A DNA stretch of 64,000 nucleotides from Ruegeria discodermiae (GTDB taxonomy: Bacteria > Pseudomonadota > Alphaproteobacteria > Rhodobacterales > Rhodobacteraceae), in the NCBI RefSeq assembly GCF_030758345.1, contig NZ_JAVAMO010000017.1, positions 1 through 64,000 on the forward strand. Direction: 5' to 3'. The notes under the pieces are model-generated. The model was not told the origin of the DNA. It saw only the letters and a program-made list of their open reading frames with translations, and ran no database searches. The number at the start of each line of letters is the position of its first letter. Within the stretch, counting starts at the first letter, position 1. Shown piece by piece: positions 40,966 through 49,828 of this stretch. Made by a program: the position numbers and the translations under genes.

Positions 40966-41945
40966 CAGCTGAGCTTGAACATTTCGGCGTGGCGATAGCC
41001 GATCAGGGTATCCATCAGCTCACTCTCGCCGCCTTCGGCCTTTTTGGCACGTTCGGCGGTTATGGTGTCCAGCGCAGCACTCACGCCATCGCCGAACAGG
41101 CTTTCCAGATACTCCAGCGGCACGCGGGATTCGGTGGTGGTGCCGCCGTTTTCGTCCAGCTTGGGTGGCGAGAGCGGCGGAACGTAGAACACGTTGGGTT
41201 TTGTTCCCATCTCGGGATGCAGCGGCAGCGCCACCTTGTATTTGTCGACCAGAGTGTAAATCGGGCCTTCTTCGTCATCGCGGTACCCGATCCAGCGGAT
41301 GCGGCCGACACATTGTTTGGCGCAGGCCGTGGGCAGGCCCTTTTCGATACGCGGATAGCAAAAGATGCACTTCTCGGATTTCGAGATTTCCTCGTTGAAA
41401 TACACCTTCTTATAGGGGCAGGCCGACACGCAATAGCGGTAGCCGCGGCAACGCTCCTGATCGATCAGAACGATCCCGTCCTCTTGGCGCTTGTAGATCG
41501 CATTGCGCGAACAGGCGGCCAGACAGGCGGGGTTGTCGCAGTGATTGCAGAGCCTTGGTAGGTAGAAGTAGTAAGTGTTGGGGTATTCGCCCTCACCCTC
41601 ATCCTCGTCCCAGTTGGCGCCCCAGGTCGGCTTCACATTCGGGCGCAACCAAGGGTCGGTGCCGGTCATCAGCGCCTCTTCGTAGTTGTAGTCCCAAGGG
41701 ACCCCGTAATCCTCGGCGCTGGGTTCGGTGCCCAGCCGCAGGGCGCCGTCTGCGTCAAACCCGCCACCCATCTCGGCATAGTTCTTGGGATAGCCGGTGC
41801 CGGGCATGGTTTCGACGTTGTTCCAATACATATATTCGCGACCATTGCGGTTGGTCCACTGCAGCTTGCAGGCCGATGTGCAAGTGTGGCAGCCAATGCA
41901 TTTGTTCAGGTCCAGCACCATGGACAGTTGACGTTTCACAGCCAT
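40965..41945 (-). CDS. ddhB: Dimethyl sulfide dehydrogenase beta subunit (4Fe-4S protein), 326 aa
   Basis: An iron-sulfur electron-transfer subunit of the NarH type. Cys groups are visible at CIGCHTCTSACKLQW (residues about 16-30), CNHCDNPACLAACSRNAI, CRGYRYCVSACPYKKV and KCIFCYPRIEKGLPTACAKQC, giving three 4Fe-4S sites and one cluster with an altered ligand set (YRYC in the third group), as is usual in this type II subfamily. No signal peptide: it is exported as a complex with DdhA by the Tat system. It lies 27 bases after ddhA. Confidence 0.9.
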   Translation of the reverse strand: MAVKRQLSMVLDLNKCIGCHTCTSACKLQWTNRNGREYMYWNNVETMPGTGYPKNYAEMGGGFDADGALRLGTEPSAEDYGVPWDYNYEEALMTGTDPWLRPNVKPTWGANWDEDEGEGEYPNTYYFYLPRLCNHCDNPACLAACSRNAIYKRQEDGIVLIDQERCRGYRYCVSACPYKKVYFNEEISKSEKCIFCYPRIEKGLPTACAKQCVGRIRWIGYRDDEEGPIYTLVDKYKVALPLHPEMGTKPNVFYVPPLSPPKLDENGGTTTESRVPLEYLESLFGDGVSAALDTITAERAKKAEGGESELMDTLIGYRHAEMFKLS

Positions 41946-41972
41946 GTCTTAATCCTCCCTCTTGCGCGGCGC

Positions 41973-44708
41973 TTATGCCGGCTCCACGTCAATGCCGCTT
42001 TCATGGGCAAGCTGGTTTGCGTTCCATTTGAACAGCTTGAACCCCAGATGCCCCCAGCCCCCCGCCAGTTCGAGCGGCTGGATCAGCGTGGCCATGGTGT
42101 TGTTCATGGGTTTCATCTGCTGGTACTGATGCGGTTCCCAGCCATGCTCCATCATGATCGTTTTGTCGGGTAGGCTGGGGTAGAACTTGGCCTGGGCAAA
42201 GAACTCGCCTGCGCTGTTGAAGATGCGCACGTTCGATCCGTCGGTGATACCCTTTTCGGCGGCCAGTTTGGGATTGATGTAGATGTTCGGCTCCCCCCGT
42301 TGCAGGCGCATCATGAACTTGTTCGAGCGCCAGTTTGAATGGATGCCCCAGCGGGTGTGCGGCGAATAGAACGACAGCGGGAAGTTCGACGCCTCGGCCC
42401 CCGCGTGGTGCCGTGCCGTCGGGACGGTCGCGCCCATCTTCTCGAACGTCGGGTGGTCGCAGTAAAACGTCACGCGACCCGTCAGCGTCTCATAGGGTTT
42501 CTTGTCGACAGTTTGGGCGACGAAGGGGTTATAGGGCTCATCCGGCGGGATGGGTTGGTTGTTTCCGCCCTCAGCATTCATCACGATAAAGCCCTGCTCG
42601 GCAGCCTCTTCCAGGGATATGCCACCCATTTCGGGGCTGTTGTCGACCAGCCATTTGGTGGCGTCATAGTCGGTCAGCAGGGTCTGGTTCATCGTGTAGT
42701 CATCGTAGATCGTGTGCAGATCGCGGGTGACGTCGCCGTCCTGATAGCCTTCGGTGATCCCCCGCGCGATGGCGCGTTCCTGAATCTTCTGGCTAAGCAG
42801 GGCCATGATCTCCCAGTCGGGCTTGGCCTCGCCGATCGGGTCCACGGGCCTCGAGAAAACGTTGATGAACCGATGGAACCCGACCGAGCGCAGATCCCAT
42901 GCCTCATAGTGGCTCGCGGCGGGCAGCAGATAGTCGGCCCACTGCGCTGTGCTGTCCATCCGGACGTTGATATCGACAAACAGCTCTTCGACCTCGTGCA
43001 GAATGCGGTCGCGGTATTTGTCGGCGAACTTGTTGCGGCGAAATTTGTTATCCGCGATCGAGATCAGCCCTTTCACGTCGCCGCTATAGGGCATCCAGCC
43101 TTCCGAGATGCTTTCATTGATCATCTCTTCCATCTCGTCGACGTTAAAGCCCACGCGCTTCTTCAGTTTTTCGGCGTCGAAATACTCGCGTGCATGTTCG
43201 ATCATGTGGCCGCGCTGAAATTCACCCAGCCCGCCGGGTTCCAGCCGCGGGAATTTCTCGAACCCGTAGAGCGCAAGGCTGAGCCACGGCACGTGTTTCC
43301 AGTCGATCCACGAAGTGTCCATGCCGCCGGTCTTGCCGCCATGTCCGGTCAAGGCCAGCACCAGCGCCTGCGACCAGCCGGTGAAGATGCCGTTCGAATA
43401 GCGCCCGACATTAAACCCCAGCATCAGGATCGCCTTTTTGGCGGCGGCAATGGCACGGGCCTCGCCACGCACGGTTTCGGCGGCGATCCCGGTGGTTTCT
43501 ACCATCGCCTCAGGCGTATACTTCGCAGCCTCTGCCCGGACGTTTTCAAAAACGGTCGTGACCTCGATCCCTTCAACCGTGAACGTGCCTTCCAGCGCCG
43601 GGTCGATGCCCTCAAGCGCGATGGTCTTTTCCTCGGACCCCATCGAGCCCTTCAGCATCACGGCGGCGTTGCTGTTCAGATCCCAGTGGTAAAAGTTCTG
43701 GTTCGAGCCCCCATCGACCAGATCGGCCTCGCGCAACAGCTTGCCGTTATCCGTGCGCACCAGCACCGGAAGGTCGGTTTGTTCCTTGACGAAATCGGCC
43801 TTGTACAGCCCTTCTTCGAGGATCACATTGACCATCGACATGGCCAGAAACGGGTCTGCCCCCTGCTTGATCGGCATCCACAGATCGGCATGAATCGAGG
43901 ATGGGTTATAGTCCGGTGCCACCGACACGACCCGCGCGCCGTTATATTTGGCCTCCCACAGGTAGTGGGCGTCAGGAATGCGTGTCGCGTTCGGATTGAA
44001 CAGCGACATCAAGATATAGTCGGCATCAAACCATGCATCCGAGGTAAAGCTCTCAAGCGGGTTGCCATAGGCTAGATGTGCGCCGGTGTTCAGGTCGCCT
44101 ACATCGGTGAAAATGTCCAACTGCACCCCGCCCACCAGTGAGGCGAACCGGTAGGGCGCTGCGAACCTGACCATGGACAGGTTCCCTGACCCGGTATGCG
44201 TCATTAGCTGACCCGGCCCGTGGTTTTCAAAGATGTCGATGATCTTGTCGGCAATTTCCTCGGTGATCTCGTCCCATTCCATGCGCTGCCATTTGCCCTC
44301 GCCGCGCTCTCCGACACGTTTCATCGGATACCGCAGGCGGTCGCCTTCATACATCGCGGCCGAATGGATCGAGCCCTTCTGGCACCCCCGCGGGTTGGCA
44401 TCGGGCACGTTGGGATTGATTTGCGGGTACTTGGCCAGCTGTTCCTCGCGGATGACAATGCCGTCCTTGACGTAGACGTCGAAGGCACAGTTGCCGACGC
44501 AATTGATACAATGCGCCGCCTTGCCGATCTTGTCCCAGGTGAATTCGCGCCGATAGAGGTCTTCCCAGTCACGATAGGGGTATTCATCGGCGAGAGTGTC
44601 CTCGATCGGTTCCAGCCGGTTCAGGGACCATGCCTGATTTGCAGCCAGCACTCCGGCCCCTGCAAGTGATGATGTCTGCAAAAACTCACGACGCTTCATG
44701 CGCAGCAT
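41973..44708 (-). CDS. ddhA: Dimethyl sulfide dehydrogenase catalytic subunit (molybdenum), 911 aa
   Basis: A periplasmic type II DMSO-reductase-family molybdoenzyme. The Tat leader MLRMKRREFLQTSSLAGAGVLAA is followed by NRLEPIEDTLADEYPYRDWEDLYRREFTWD. The FS0 cluster ligands are H66, C70, C74 and C109 (H-x3-C-x3-C-x34-C, the NarG spacing). A candidate Mo-ligand Asp lies in TDVGDLNTG (D205). Long stretches follow my memory of R. sulfidophilum DdhA closely, including SFYSPHTRWGIHSNWRSNKFM and the C-terminus ANQLAHESGIDVEPA. It oxidises dimethyl sulfide to DMSO. Chlorate, selenate or ethylbenzene dehydrogenase relatives are less similar. Confidence 0.9.
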   Translation of the reverse strand: MLRMKRREFLQTSSLAGAGVLAANQAWSLNRLEPIEDTLADEYPYRDWEDLYRREFTWDKIGKAAHCINCVGNCAFDVYVKDGIVIREEQLAKYPQINPNVPDANPRGCQKGSIHSAAMYEGDRLRYPMKRVGERGEGKWQRMEWDEITEEIADKIIDIFENHGPGQLMTHTGSGNLSMVRFAAPYRFASLVGGVQLDIFTDVGDLNTGAHLAYGNPLESFTSDAWFDADYILMSLFNPNATRIPDAHYLWEAKYNGARVVSVAPDYNPSSIHADLWMPIKQGADPFLAMSMVNVILEEGLYKADFVKEQTDLPVLVRTDNGKLLREADLVDGGSNQNFYHWDLNSNAAVMLKGSMGSEEKTIALEGIDPALEGTFTVEGIEVTTVFENVRAEAAKYTPEAMVETTGIAAETVRGEARAIAAAKKAILMLGFNVGRYSNGIFTGWSQALVLALTGHGGKTGGMDTSWIDWKHVPWLSLALYGFEKFPRLEPGGLGEFQRGHMIEHAREYFDAEKLKKRVGFNVDEMEEMINESISEGWMPYSGDVKGLISIADNKFRRNKFADKYRDRILHEVEELFVDINVRMDSTAQWADYLLPAASHYEAWDLRSVGFHRFINVFSRPVDPIGEAKPDWEIMALLSQKIQERAIARGITEGYQDGDVTRDLHTIYDDYTMNQTLLTDYDATKWLVDNSPEMGGISLEEAAEQGFIVMNAEGGNNQPIPPDEPYNPFVAQTVDKKPYETLTGRVTFYCDHPTFEKMGATVPTARHHAGAEASNFPLSFYSPHTRWGIHSNWRSNKFMMRLQRGEPNIYINPKLAAEKGITDGSNVRIFNSAGEFFAQAKFYPSLPDKTIMMEHGWEPHQYQQMKPMNNTMATLIQPLELAGGWGHLGFKLFKWNANQLAHESGIDVEPA

Positions 44709-44797
44709 AGTCTTCCTCCCTATGGCTGGTCGCCCATTTCAATGGGTCGCGTTGCTGACATTCACGATAGCGAATGGCAGGCGCGCAAAGGCAGCGA

Positions 44798-44827
44798 AGT
44801 TGTTAAGAGATGTAAACGAGTTGTTAA
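44798..44827. promoter_or_regulatory. Direct-repeat response-regulator site in ddhA / kinase divergent region
   Basis: AGTTGTTAA occurs at 44798-44806 and again at 44819-44827, 21 bp apart (two helical turns), in the 210-base gap between ddhA and the divergent kinase gene. Tandem direct repeats on the same face of the helix are the usual OmpR-family target, and an OmpR-type regulator is encoded just downstream of the kinase. Confidence 0.5.
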
Positions 44828-44918
44828 CATCGGTCCATGGGGGTTCCCGGAGACTAATAATAGTGCTGTTATTGATGCCAAGACCTGCGTGAAGGGCGGG
44901 CCAAAGTATTGACGGCAC

Positions 44919-47291
44919 ATGACAACCGACACAGATCAAGCCACCTCGCCCGGGTTCGGGCGAAACAGCCAGATCACAGCGCTGACGGATTTTCTGACAC
45001 AGCGCCTTGAGCCGTTGGTGGATCAGTCTATCGAGATTGCGAAATCAAACGGTTATGCGCCGTTCACCACCACGATCCGGGCCGCCTGGGTCGAGGCTAT
45101 TGTCAGCGTGACGGATTCACTGGCGCAATATCTTGCTCAGTCTACGGACTTGCCAGCAGGTCCCATAGCAACACTGAACTATGCGCAGGATCCCCGATTT
45201 TCCCGCATGCGCATGATTGCGCGACAGCATCGAGCCCTCGGTATAACGCTTCAGATGTATCTGGGCTTGTTCAAACATTTCCGGAACCTCTATCTCCTAG
45301 AACTCAGTCAAATGCCCGGCGGCGTCAGTGCCCAGGAGATGGATCGGGTCAGGGATTATTTCGATGAGGTTGAGCTGAGTGTAAGCGCAGACTGGAACGA
45401 CAAGAGCGACAATCTGCGCCTGCGGGAGCTTCAGGAACGGTCGCGCGCGATCACGTTGGAAAAGGACCGGTATTTTGCGATTTTCGAGAGCTTGCAGAAC
45501 GCGGCTTTCCTATTGGATCGCGACGGTCGTCTGGTGAACGCCAATCAGGCGTCGGCCGAGCTGTTTCTCGGGCGCGATGCCCAGGCCGGAGAGATCATCT
45601 ATTTGCGCTCGATGCGCCGTGAAAAGAAAAAACTGCAATCTGTTGTCGATCAGGTCATGGCACTTGGTCAGTCTTCGGATGGGCCTGTTTGGCTGGACAC
45701 ATTGGGTGGGTCGCGATGTTTCGACATTCTTATGCGGACGCTGCACGACTCGGTCGAGAATACGGCAATTGGCCATGTTGTTCTGTTGAACGACGTTACC
45801 GATTTGCAGCGAAAGGCCGAGCAGGCGCGCCAGTCCGAACAGGGAATGTCGCGCTTTCTGGCGACAATGAGCCATGAAATCCGCACACCGCTGCACGGCG
45901 TTCTCGGGGCTGCCGAATTGTTGCGGACAGCGGACCGGACCGGGGCCTCGACTTATTTGGACATCATAGAGGGGGCAGGCAAATCGCTGCTGCAGACTCT
46001 CAGCAATGTGCTGGACTATTCCAAATTCGAGAACGAACCCCCAGTGCCGCGGCCAACGGAAACCGACCTGCAGGAGGAGATCCGAGTTTTCCGAGATATA
46101 GCCACAGTTGGGCAGAACGTTACGCAATCTCCACTCGAGGTGAAAATCGACGCCAATGTTCCAAAGTCCGTTCGCATTGACTGGGGGATGACACAGCAGG
46201 TTCTTAGCAATCTCGTGTCTAACGCACAAAAAGCCGATGACGGACAGGGTGTTATTGTGGCGCTGCGATGCGCAATCGACGAGACTGGTGGGAATCTGTT
46301 GCACTGCGAGGTTACGGATCACGGTCCGGGTATTCCCCCCGCCGCTGCCGCCGCCTTGCAAAGCTCGTTTCAAAAGGCCATCGCTCGGGATACCGGAAAC
46401 GGTGGTTCAGGGCTGGGATTGGCGATCTCTCGATACCTGGTCGAGGCGATGAAGGGTCAAATCAGCTATGAGAACCGCCCCGACGGTACATGTGTTTCGT
46501 TTCAGATACCGCTGATGCAGGCGCGGAGCCGTTCGACCGATGATCCGAATGTTGCGAAGCAATCAGACGACACGGGCCCAGAGGTCCGGTTCTGTCTTCT
46601 AATAGATGACGACCCGATAGGTGCCCTTGTCACTTCGAGACAGCTGGACCGCATCGGTCTTGTGGTCACCAGAGCAGCATCGGTGCGCGAAGCGCTGGAA
46701 GTGGCGGGGCATGCTGAGTTCGATGTGTTTGTCGTCGACTATTTGTTGCCGGATGGCGACGGCCCCTCTCTGGTGAAAGAGCTTAAGCGTCAGACAGGAA
46801 CGGCGGCGCGTTTTCTTGCGCTGACGGCGAACGTGGACGGGCTGGCCGGGCAGAAAGCCGAATTTGACGAAGTTCTTGCCAAGCCCGCCGGTCAAATGAC
46901 TTTGGCGTCAGCGATTTTCGGATCGCGATCCCGCGCCTACGCGACATTATCCACAACCCAAGAGGAGTTCGAGGGTCTGCAGGGGTTGGCACAGGAAACG
47001 GTCGCAGCCATGATCGCTGCTTTCGAAGTAAGCTGGTCGAATTTTCGCGAAATGCTGGTCGGATCCGGTTCGGGCACGTCACGGGAGGCATTGGCCTTAG
47101 CGGCGCACCGTCACGCCGGAAGCTGCGCGGTTCTTGGCTTGACGGAACTGGAACCCTTGCTGCGCAGGCTTGAGGAGGCTTACAACACGGATGCCGTAGC
47201 CAGCCTTACCTCTTTTCTTCCTGCGCTGGACAAGGATTTGGATCAGATTCCATCTTGGCGTCGGCTGAAGTCGGCCTGGGAGGCAGAATGA
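44919..47291 (+). CDS. Soluble TorS-like hybrid sensor histidine kinase, 790 aa
   Basis: A tripartite kinase with no membrane segments. Residues 1-185 are an uncharacterised helical input domain. A coiled region and PAS domain follow (about 185-300: YFAIFESLQNAAFLLDRDGRLVNANQASAELFLG). Then H-box FLATMSHEIRTPLHG (about 315), HATPase (VTDHGPGIPP, GGSGLGLAISRYLVEAM), receiver domain (LLIDDDPIG; phospho-Asp in FVVDYLLPDGDG near 607) and a C-terminal Hpt (ALAAHRHAGSCAVLGL near 728). The phosphorelay is complete. It lies divergent from ddhA and overlaps its regulator gene by 4 bases, so a role in sensing dimethyl sulfide or redox state is likely (inference). Confidence 0.87.
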   Translation: MTTDTDQATSPGFGRNSQITALTDFLTQRLEPLVDQSIEIAKSNGYAPFTTTIRAAWVEAIVSVTDSLAQYLAQSTDLPAGPIATLNYAQDPRFSRMRMIARQHRALGITLQMYLGLFKHFRNLYLLELSQMPGGVSAQEMDRVRDYFDEVELSVSADWNDKSDNLRLRELQERSRAITLEKDRYFAIFESLQNAAFLLDRDGRLVNANQASAELFLGRDAQAGEIIYLRSMRREKKKLQSVVDQVMALGQSSDGPVWLDTLGGSRCFDILMRTLHDSVENTAIGHVVLLNDVTDLQRKAEQARQSEQGMSRFLATMSHEIRTPLHGVLGAAELLRTADRTGASTYLDIIEGAGKSLLQTLSNVLDYSKFENEPPVPRPTETDLQEEIRVFRDIATVGQNVTQSPLEVKIDANVPKSVRIDWGMTQQVLSNLVSNAQKADDGQGVIVALRCAIDETGGNLLHCEVTDHGPGIPPAAAAALQSSFQKAIARDTGNGGSGLGLAISRYLVEAMKGQISYENRPDGTCVSFQIPLMQARSRSTDDPNVAKQSDDTGPEVRFCLLIDDDPIGALVTSRQLDRIGLVVTRAASVREALEVAGHAEFDVFVVDYLLPDGDGPSLVKELKRQTGTAARFLALTANVDGLAGQKAEFDEVLAKPAGQMTLASAIFGSRSRAYATLSTTQEEFEGLQGLAQETVAAMIAAFEVSWSNFREMLVGSGSGTSREALALAAHRHAGSCAVLGLTELEPLLRRLEEAYNTDAVASLTSFLPALDKDLDQIPSWRRLKSAWEAE

Positions 47292-48034
47292 CGACGGAAA
47301 TTCTATCGGCGCGGCAATCGAATACCTGTAAAAGCAAGGTGTTATGCATTGAAGACGACCCCATCGTCCAACTCATGCTGCGCGATATTGTCGGAACAGC
47401 AGACGCAGAATGTTGCATCGTTTCATCGGCCCGTGATGCCGAAGATCAGCTAGCAAATGAACAGTTTGACCTTGTACTACTGGACCGCAGGTTGCCAGAC
47501 AGTGACGGGCTTTTGCTCCTGCAGACCATCAAGCAGGCGAATGATTGCCCCGTCATGATTCTCAGCGCGATGGATGAAACGCGAGACAAGCTCCTGGGTC
47601 TTGGTTTGGGTGCCGAAGAATACATCACCAAGCCATTCAACCCGCTGGAACTCTGCAGCCGGATACGGCAATTACTTGGCGCAACAGCCAACATGAGCTC
47701 CAGTCCGGGTCATGAACGTTTTGAAACAGCGGGGATGACTTTCGATCCGCGCAGCCGCCGGCTTGAGGCTGACGGTTCTGCGGCCATCTTGGCCCCGGCG
47801 GAAGCCCGTCTTCTGCATACTTTGCTGCTGAACGCGGGAGAGGTCCGAACCCGGGACGAATTATCTCAGTTTGTGTGCGCCCGCGAGTGGAGCCCGGGCG
47901 ATCGTACTATTGATGTGCTAATCAACCGGTTGCGGCGGTATATCAAAGGCTTGCCGGCCGAAATCACGACAGTCCATCGCACAGGCTACATGCTGAGTAT
48001 CGAGAACGAAGCTAAAGGCGCGAAAGGGCCATAA
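47288..48034 (+). CDS. OmpR/PhoB-family response regulator, 248 aa
   Basis: Receiver domain residues 15-130: VLCIEDDPIVQLMLRDIV, phospho-Asp in LVLLDRRLPDSDGLLLL, Lys in EYITKPFNPLEL. The C-terminal winged helix follows (AGMTFDPRSRRLEADGSAAILAPAEARLLHTLL, REWSPGDRTIDVLINRLRRYI, ITTVHRTGYML). The ATG at 47288 overlaps the kinase stop (ATGA). It probably binds the direct repeats upstream of ddhA. IS6 copy 2 lies only 32 bases after its stop. Confidence 0.9.
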   Translation: MTTEILSARQSNTCKSKVLCIEDDPIVQLMLRDIVGTADAECCIVSSARDAEDQLANEQFDLVLLDRRLPDSDGLLLLQTIKQANDCPVMILSAMDETRDKLLGLGLGAEEYITKPFNPLELCSRIRQLLGATANMSSSPGHERFETAGMTFDPRSRRLEADGSAAILAPAEARLLHTLLLNAGEVRTRDELSQFVCAREWSPGDRTIDVLINRLRRYIKGLPAEITTVHRTGYMLSIENEAKGAKGP

Positions 48035-48066
48035 CCCGTCGCGCAGGGTTCTGTTGCAGTCTATCT

Positions 48067-48892
48067 GGCTGTGTCCCAAACTTTGGTCGGCGTGTTGCAC
48101 CTTCGCGCGGTTTGATCCAATGGCTGGCTGGTCTTTGACAGAGTTTAGGAATGTCCGATGATCGACTTCAAAGGTGCGCATTACCCGCGATCGGTGATCC
48201 TGTTAGCGATCTACTTCTACGTCCGGTACGGCGTCTCCTACCGTGACCTGGAAGAGATCATGGCAGAACGTGGGGTGATGGTTGATCATGCGACGCTGAA
48301 TCGCTGGGTTGTGAAGTATTCACCCTTGGCCGCTCGCGCAGCTCAGAAACGGAAGGCCAATACCGCTGAATCCTGGCGTATAGATGAGACCTATATCAAA
48401 GTTCGTGGTGAATGGGTGTACCTGTACCGAGCCGTAGATCGCAACGGGCAAACCCTTGATTTCATGCTTTCCGAGAAGCGAGACACAAAGTCTGCAAAGA
48501 AATTCTTCGCCAATGCGCTGTTTCACAATGGCATCCCGAAACGGATCACAATTGACAAAAGCAGGAGCAACGCGGCCGGGATCAAAGAGGTCAACAAGAT
48601 CTTCAAGCGATTGCGGATACCGGCTAAGATCGACACTGTCAGATCTAAATACCTAAACAACATTGTGGAGCAGGACCACCGGTTCATCAAGCGGCTCACG
48701 AGACCTATGCTCGGTTTCAAAAGCTTCGTCTCAGCAGCAGCGAAACTTGCAGGCATCGAGACCGCCAACATGATCCGCAAGGGCCAGCTGGGAGCTTCGA
48801 CAAGCGGATTCCGTCAATTTGCAGAGCTCGCTGGAAAACGGCGGCCTGCCAATGCGATAGCTTTGACCGACGCCAGAGTTTGCGACAAAGCC
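48067..48892 (+). mobile_element. IS6-family insertion sequence, copy 2, 826 bp
   Basis: Same length and layout as the element at 15647-16472. Left end GGCTGTGTCCCAAACTTTGG; right end is the complement of GGCTTTGTCGCAAACTCTGG. No target duplication is seen (left AGCTATCT, right CCAAACCG). Its right end lies inside a LuxR-type response regulator gene, which it truncates. A short IS6-like GGTTCTGTTGCAG lies just to its left (48048-48060). Confidence 0.85.
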
Positions 48893-48907
48893 CCAAACCG
48901 GTGGTGA
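48158..48907 (+). CDS. IS6-family transposase with read-through C-terminus, 249 aa
   Basis: Nearly identical to the transposase of copy 1 through FRQFAELAG. The catalytic motifs WRIDETYIKVRGEWVYLYRAVD, ITIDKSRSNAAGI and VEQDHRFIKRL are intact. The stop seen in copy 1 is replaced, so the frame continues through the right inverted end and 15 bases into the neighbouring gene (KRRPANAIALTDARVCDKAPNRW). The extra tail probably does not prevent activity, but that is untested. Confidence 0.9.
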   Translation: MIDFKGAHYPRSVILLAIYFYVRYGVSYRDLEEIMAERGVMVDHATLNRWVVKYSPLAARAAQKRKANTAESWRIDETYIKVRGEWVYLYRAVDRNGQTLDFMLSEKRDTKSAKKFFANALFHNGIPKRITIDKSRSNAAGIKEVNKIFKRLRIPAKIDTVRSKYLNNIVEQDHRFIKRLTRPMLGFKSFVSAAAKLAGIETANMIRKGQLGASTSGFRQFAELAGKRRPANAIALTDARVCDKAPNRW

Positions 48908-49464
48908 TCGAAGAGATGATCGCACGCCTGACCACTCATGTGATCAACGCGCGGCTGCTGAAAAGCGCCCGACAGGCCATAGATGCTTTTGACCGGTCGG
49001 TGCTCGCCTTTGACACGGATGCAGCACTGCTCTGGGGGTCGGACAAGGCGATGCAGATGGTGACGCAGAGCGGTCTGGATCTGGACAGTACAGAATTCAG
49101 AATGTGGCTGCGCGACTGCGTCGAGCAACCCGTCTCGGCGGTGAGCCCTTGCTTGACGCATTCCCTGGCGGTACAGTTCATCGGATTTTCTGCTGCGCGC
49201 GAAGTGCTGGTCAAGCTGGTACCGCAACGGACCGATAGCAACGAAGACGTGTTGCGCAGCGCATTCAACCTGACAATCCGCGAAGCCGAAGTGCTGTACT
49301 GGTTGACCCTAGGCAAGACCAACCGCGACATCAGCGCAATCCTATCACAAAGCGCCCGGACCGTGAACAAACACCTCGAACAAGTCTTTCAGAAAATGGG
49401 TGTGGACAACCGTAGGTCGGGTGCAGTCCTTGCCGACCGAAAGCTTCATGTCACTGCTCAATAA
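48893..49464 (+). pseudogene. LuxR-type response regulator, receiver domain removed by IS6
   Basis: The remaining frame begins PKPVVIEEMIARLTTHVINARLLKSARQAIDAFDRSVLAFDTDAALLWGSDKAMQMV, i.e. the Lys-Pro end of a receiver domain followed by a PAS-like linker. A LuxR helix-turn-helix closes it: NLTIREAEVLYWLTLGKTNRDISAILSQSARTVNKHLEQVFQKMGVDNR. About 100 N-terminal residues with the phospho-Asp are missing, exactly at the IS6 boundary. A TTG at 48880 within the IS end could start a shortened product. Its former kinase partner is not visible. Confidence 0.8.
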
Positions 49465-49828
49465 CGGAGAATGAAAGCAGGTGCAGACTTTGCTGGCGCG
49501 GCGAATGTCTCCTTTGGTGGGTGCACCTCGGCATCGAAGAAGGATTCTGTATGGCGGCCAAAGTTTGCGACACAGCCCTCTGAACAATACTTAGAGACAA
49601 AGCCGATCCGAACAGCTTGATCCCCACATTCTTTCCACTCCTCAGTGGCAACAGATCGCCTTCGCCGGGGTGAACGGGGTGAAGTTCAACAAAACCAACC
49701 GAAGGCGCTCAACACACTATCGTCATCGAGTGGCGAACCACGCGGTATCACTCGGTTAATCGGGCAGTGAACGGGTCCGGGGATGCTTGAATTGCCGCCC
49801 TTCCGGGCCCGCGGCGTGCATATCTAGC
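49465..49828. other. Spacer with a solo inverted IS6 end (49558-49577)
   Basis: The 364-base gap has no credible gene. The complement of 49558-49577 reads GGCTGTGTCGCAAACTTTGG, matching the left end of IS6 copy 2 but inverted, so 48067-49577 is bracketed by inverted IS ends. The phrase GCTGGCGCGGCGAATGTC (49491-49508) recurs near 9628-9645. The last part is GC-rich downstream sequence of the giant-protein operon. Confidence 0.5.

Noticed and set aside
42339-44075. A 578-codon open frame antisense to ddhA
   Set aside because: It is the shadow of a GC-rich gene: His/Val/Asp-rich composition, no domain, and it lies wholly within the clear molybdoenzyme frame.
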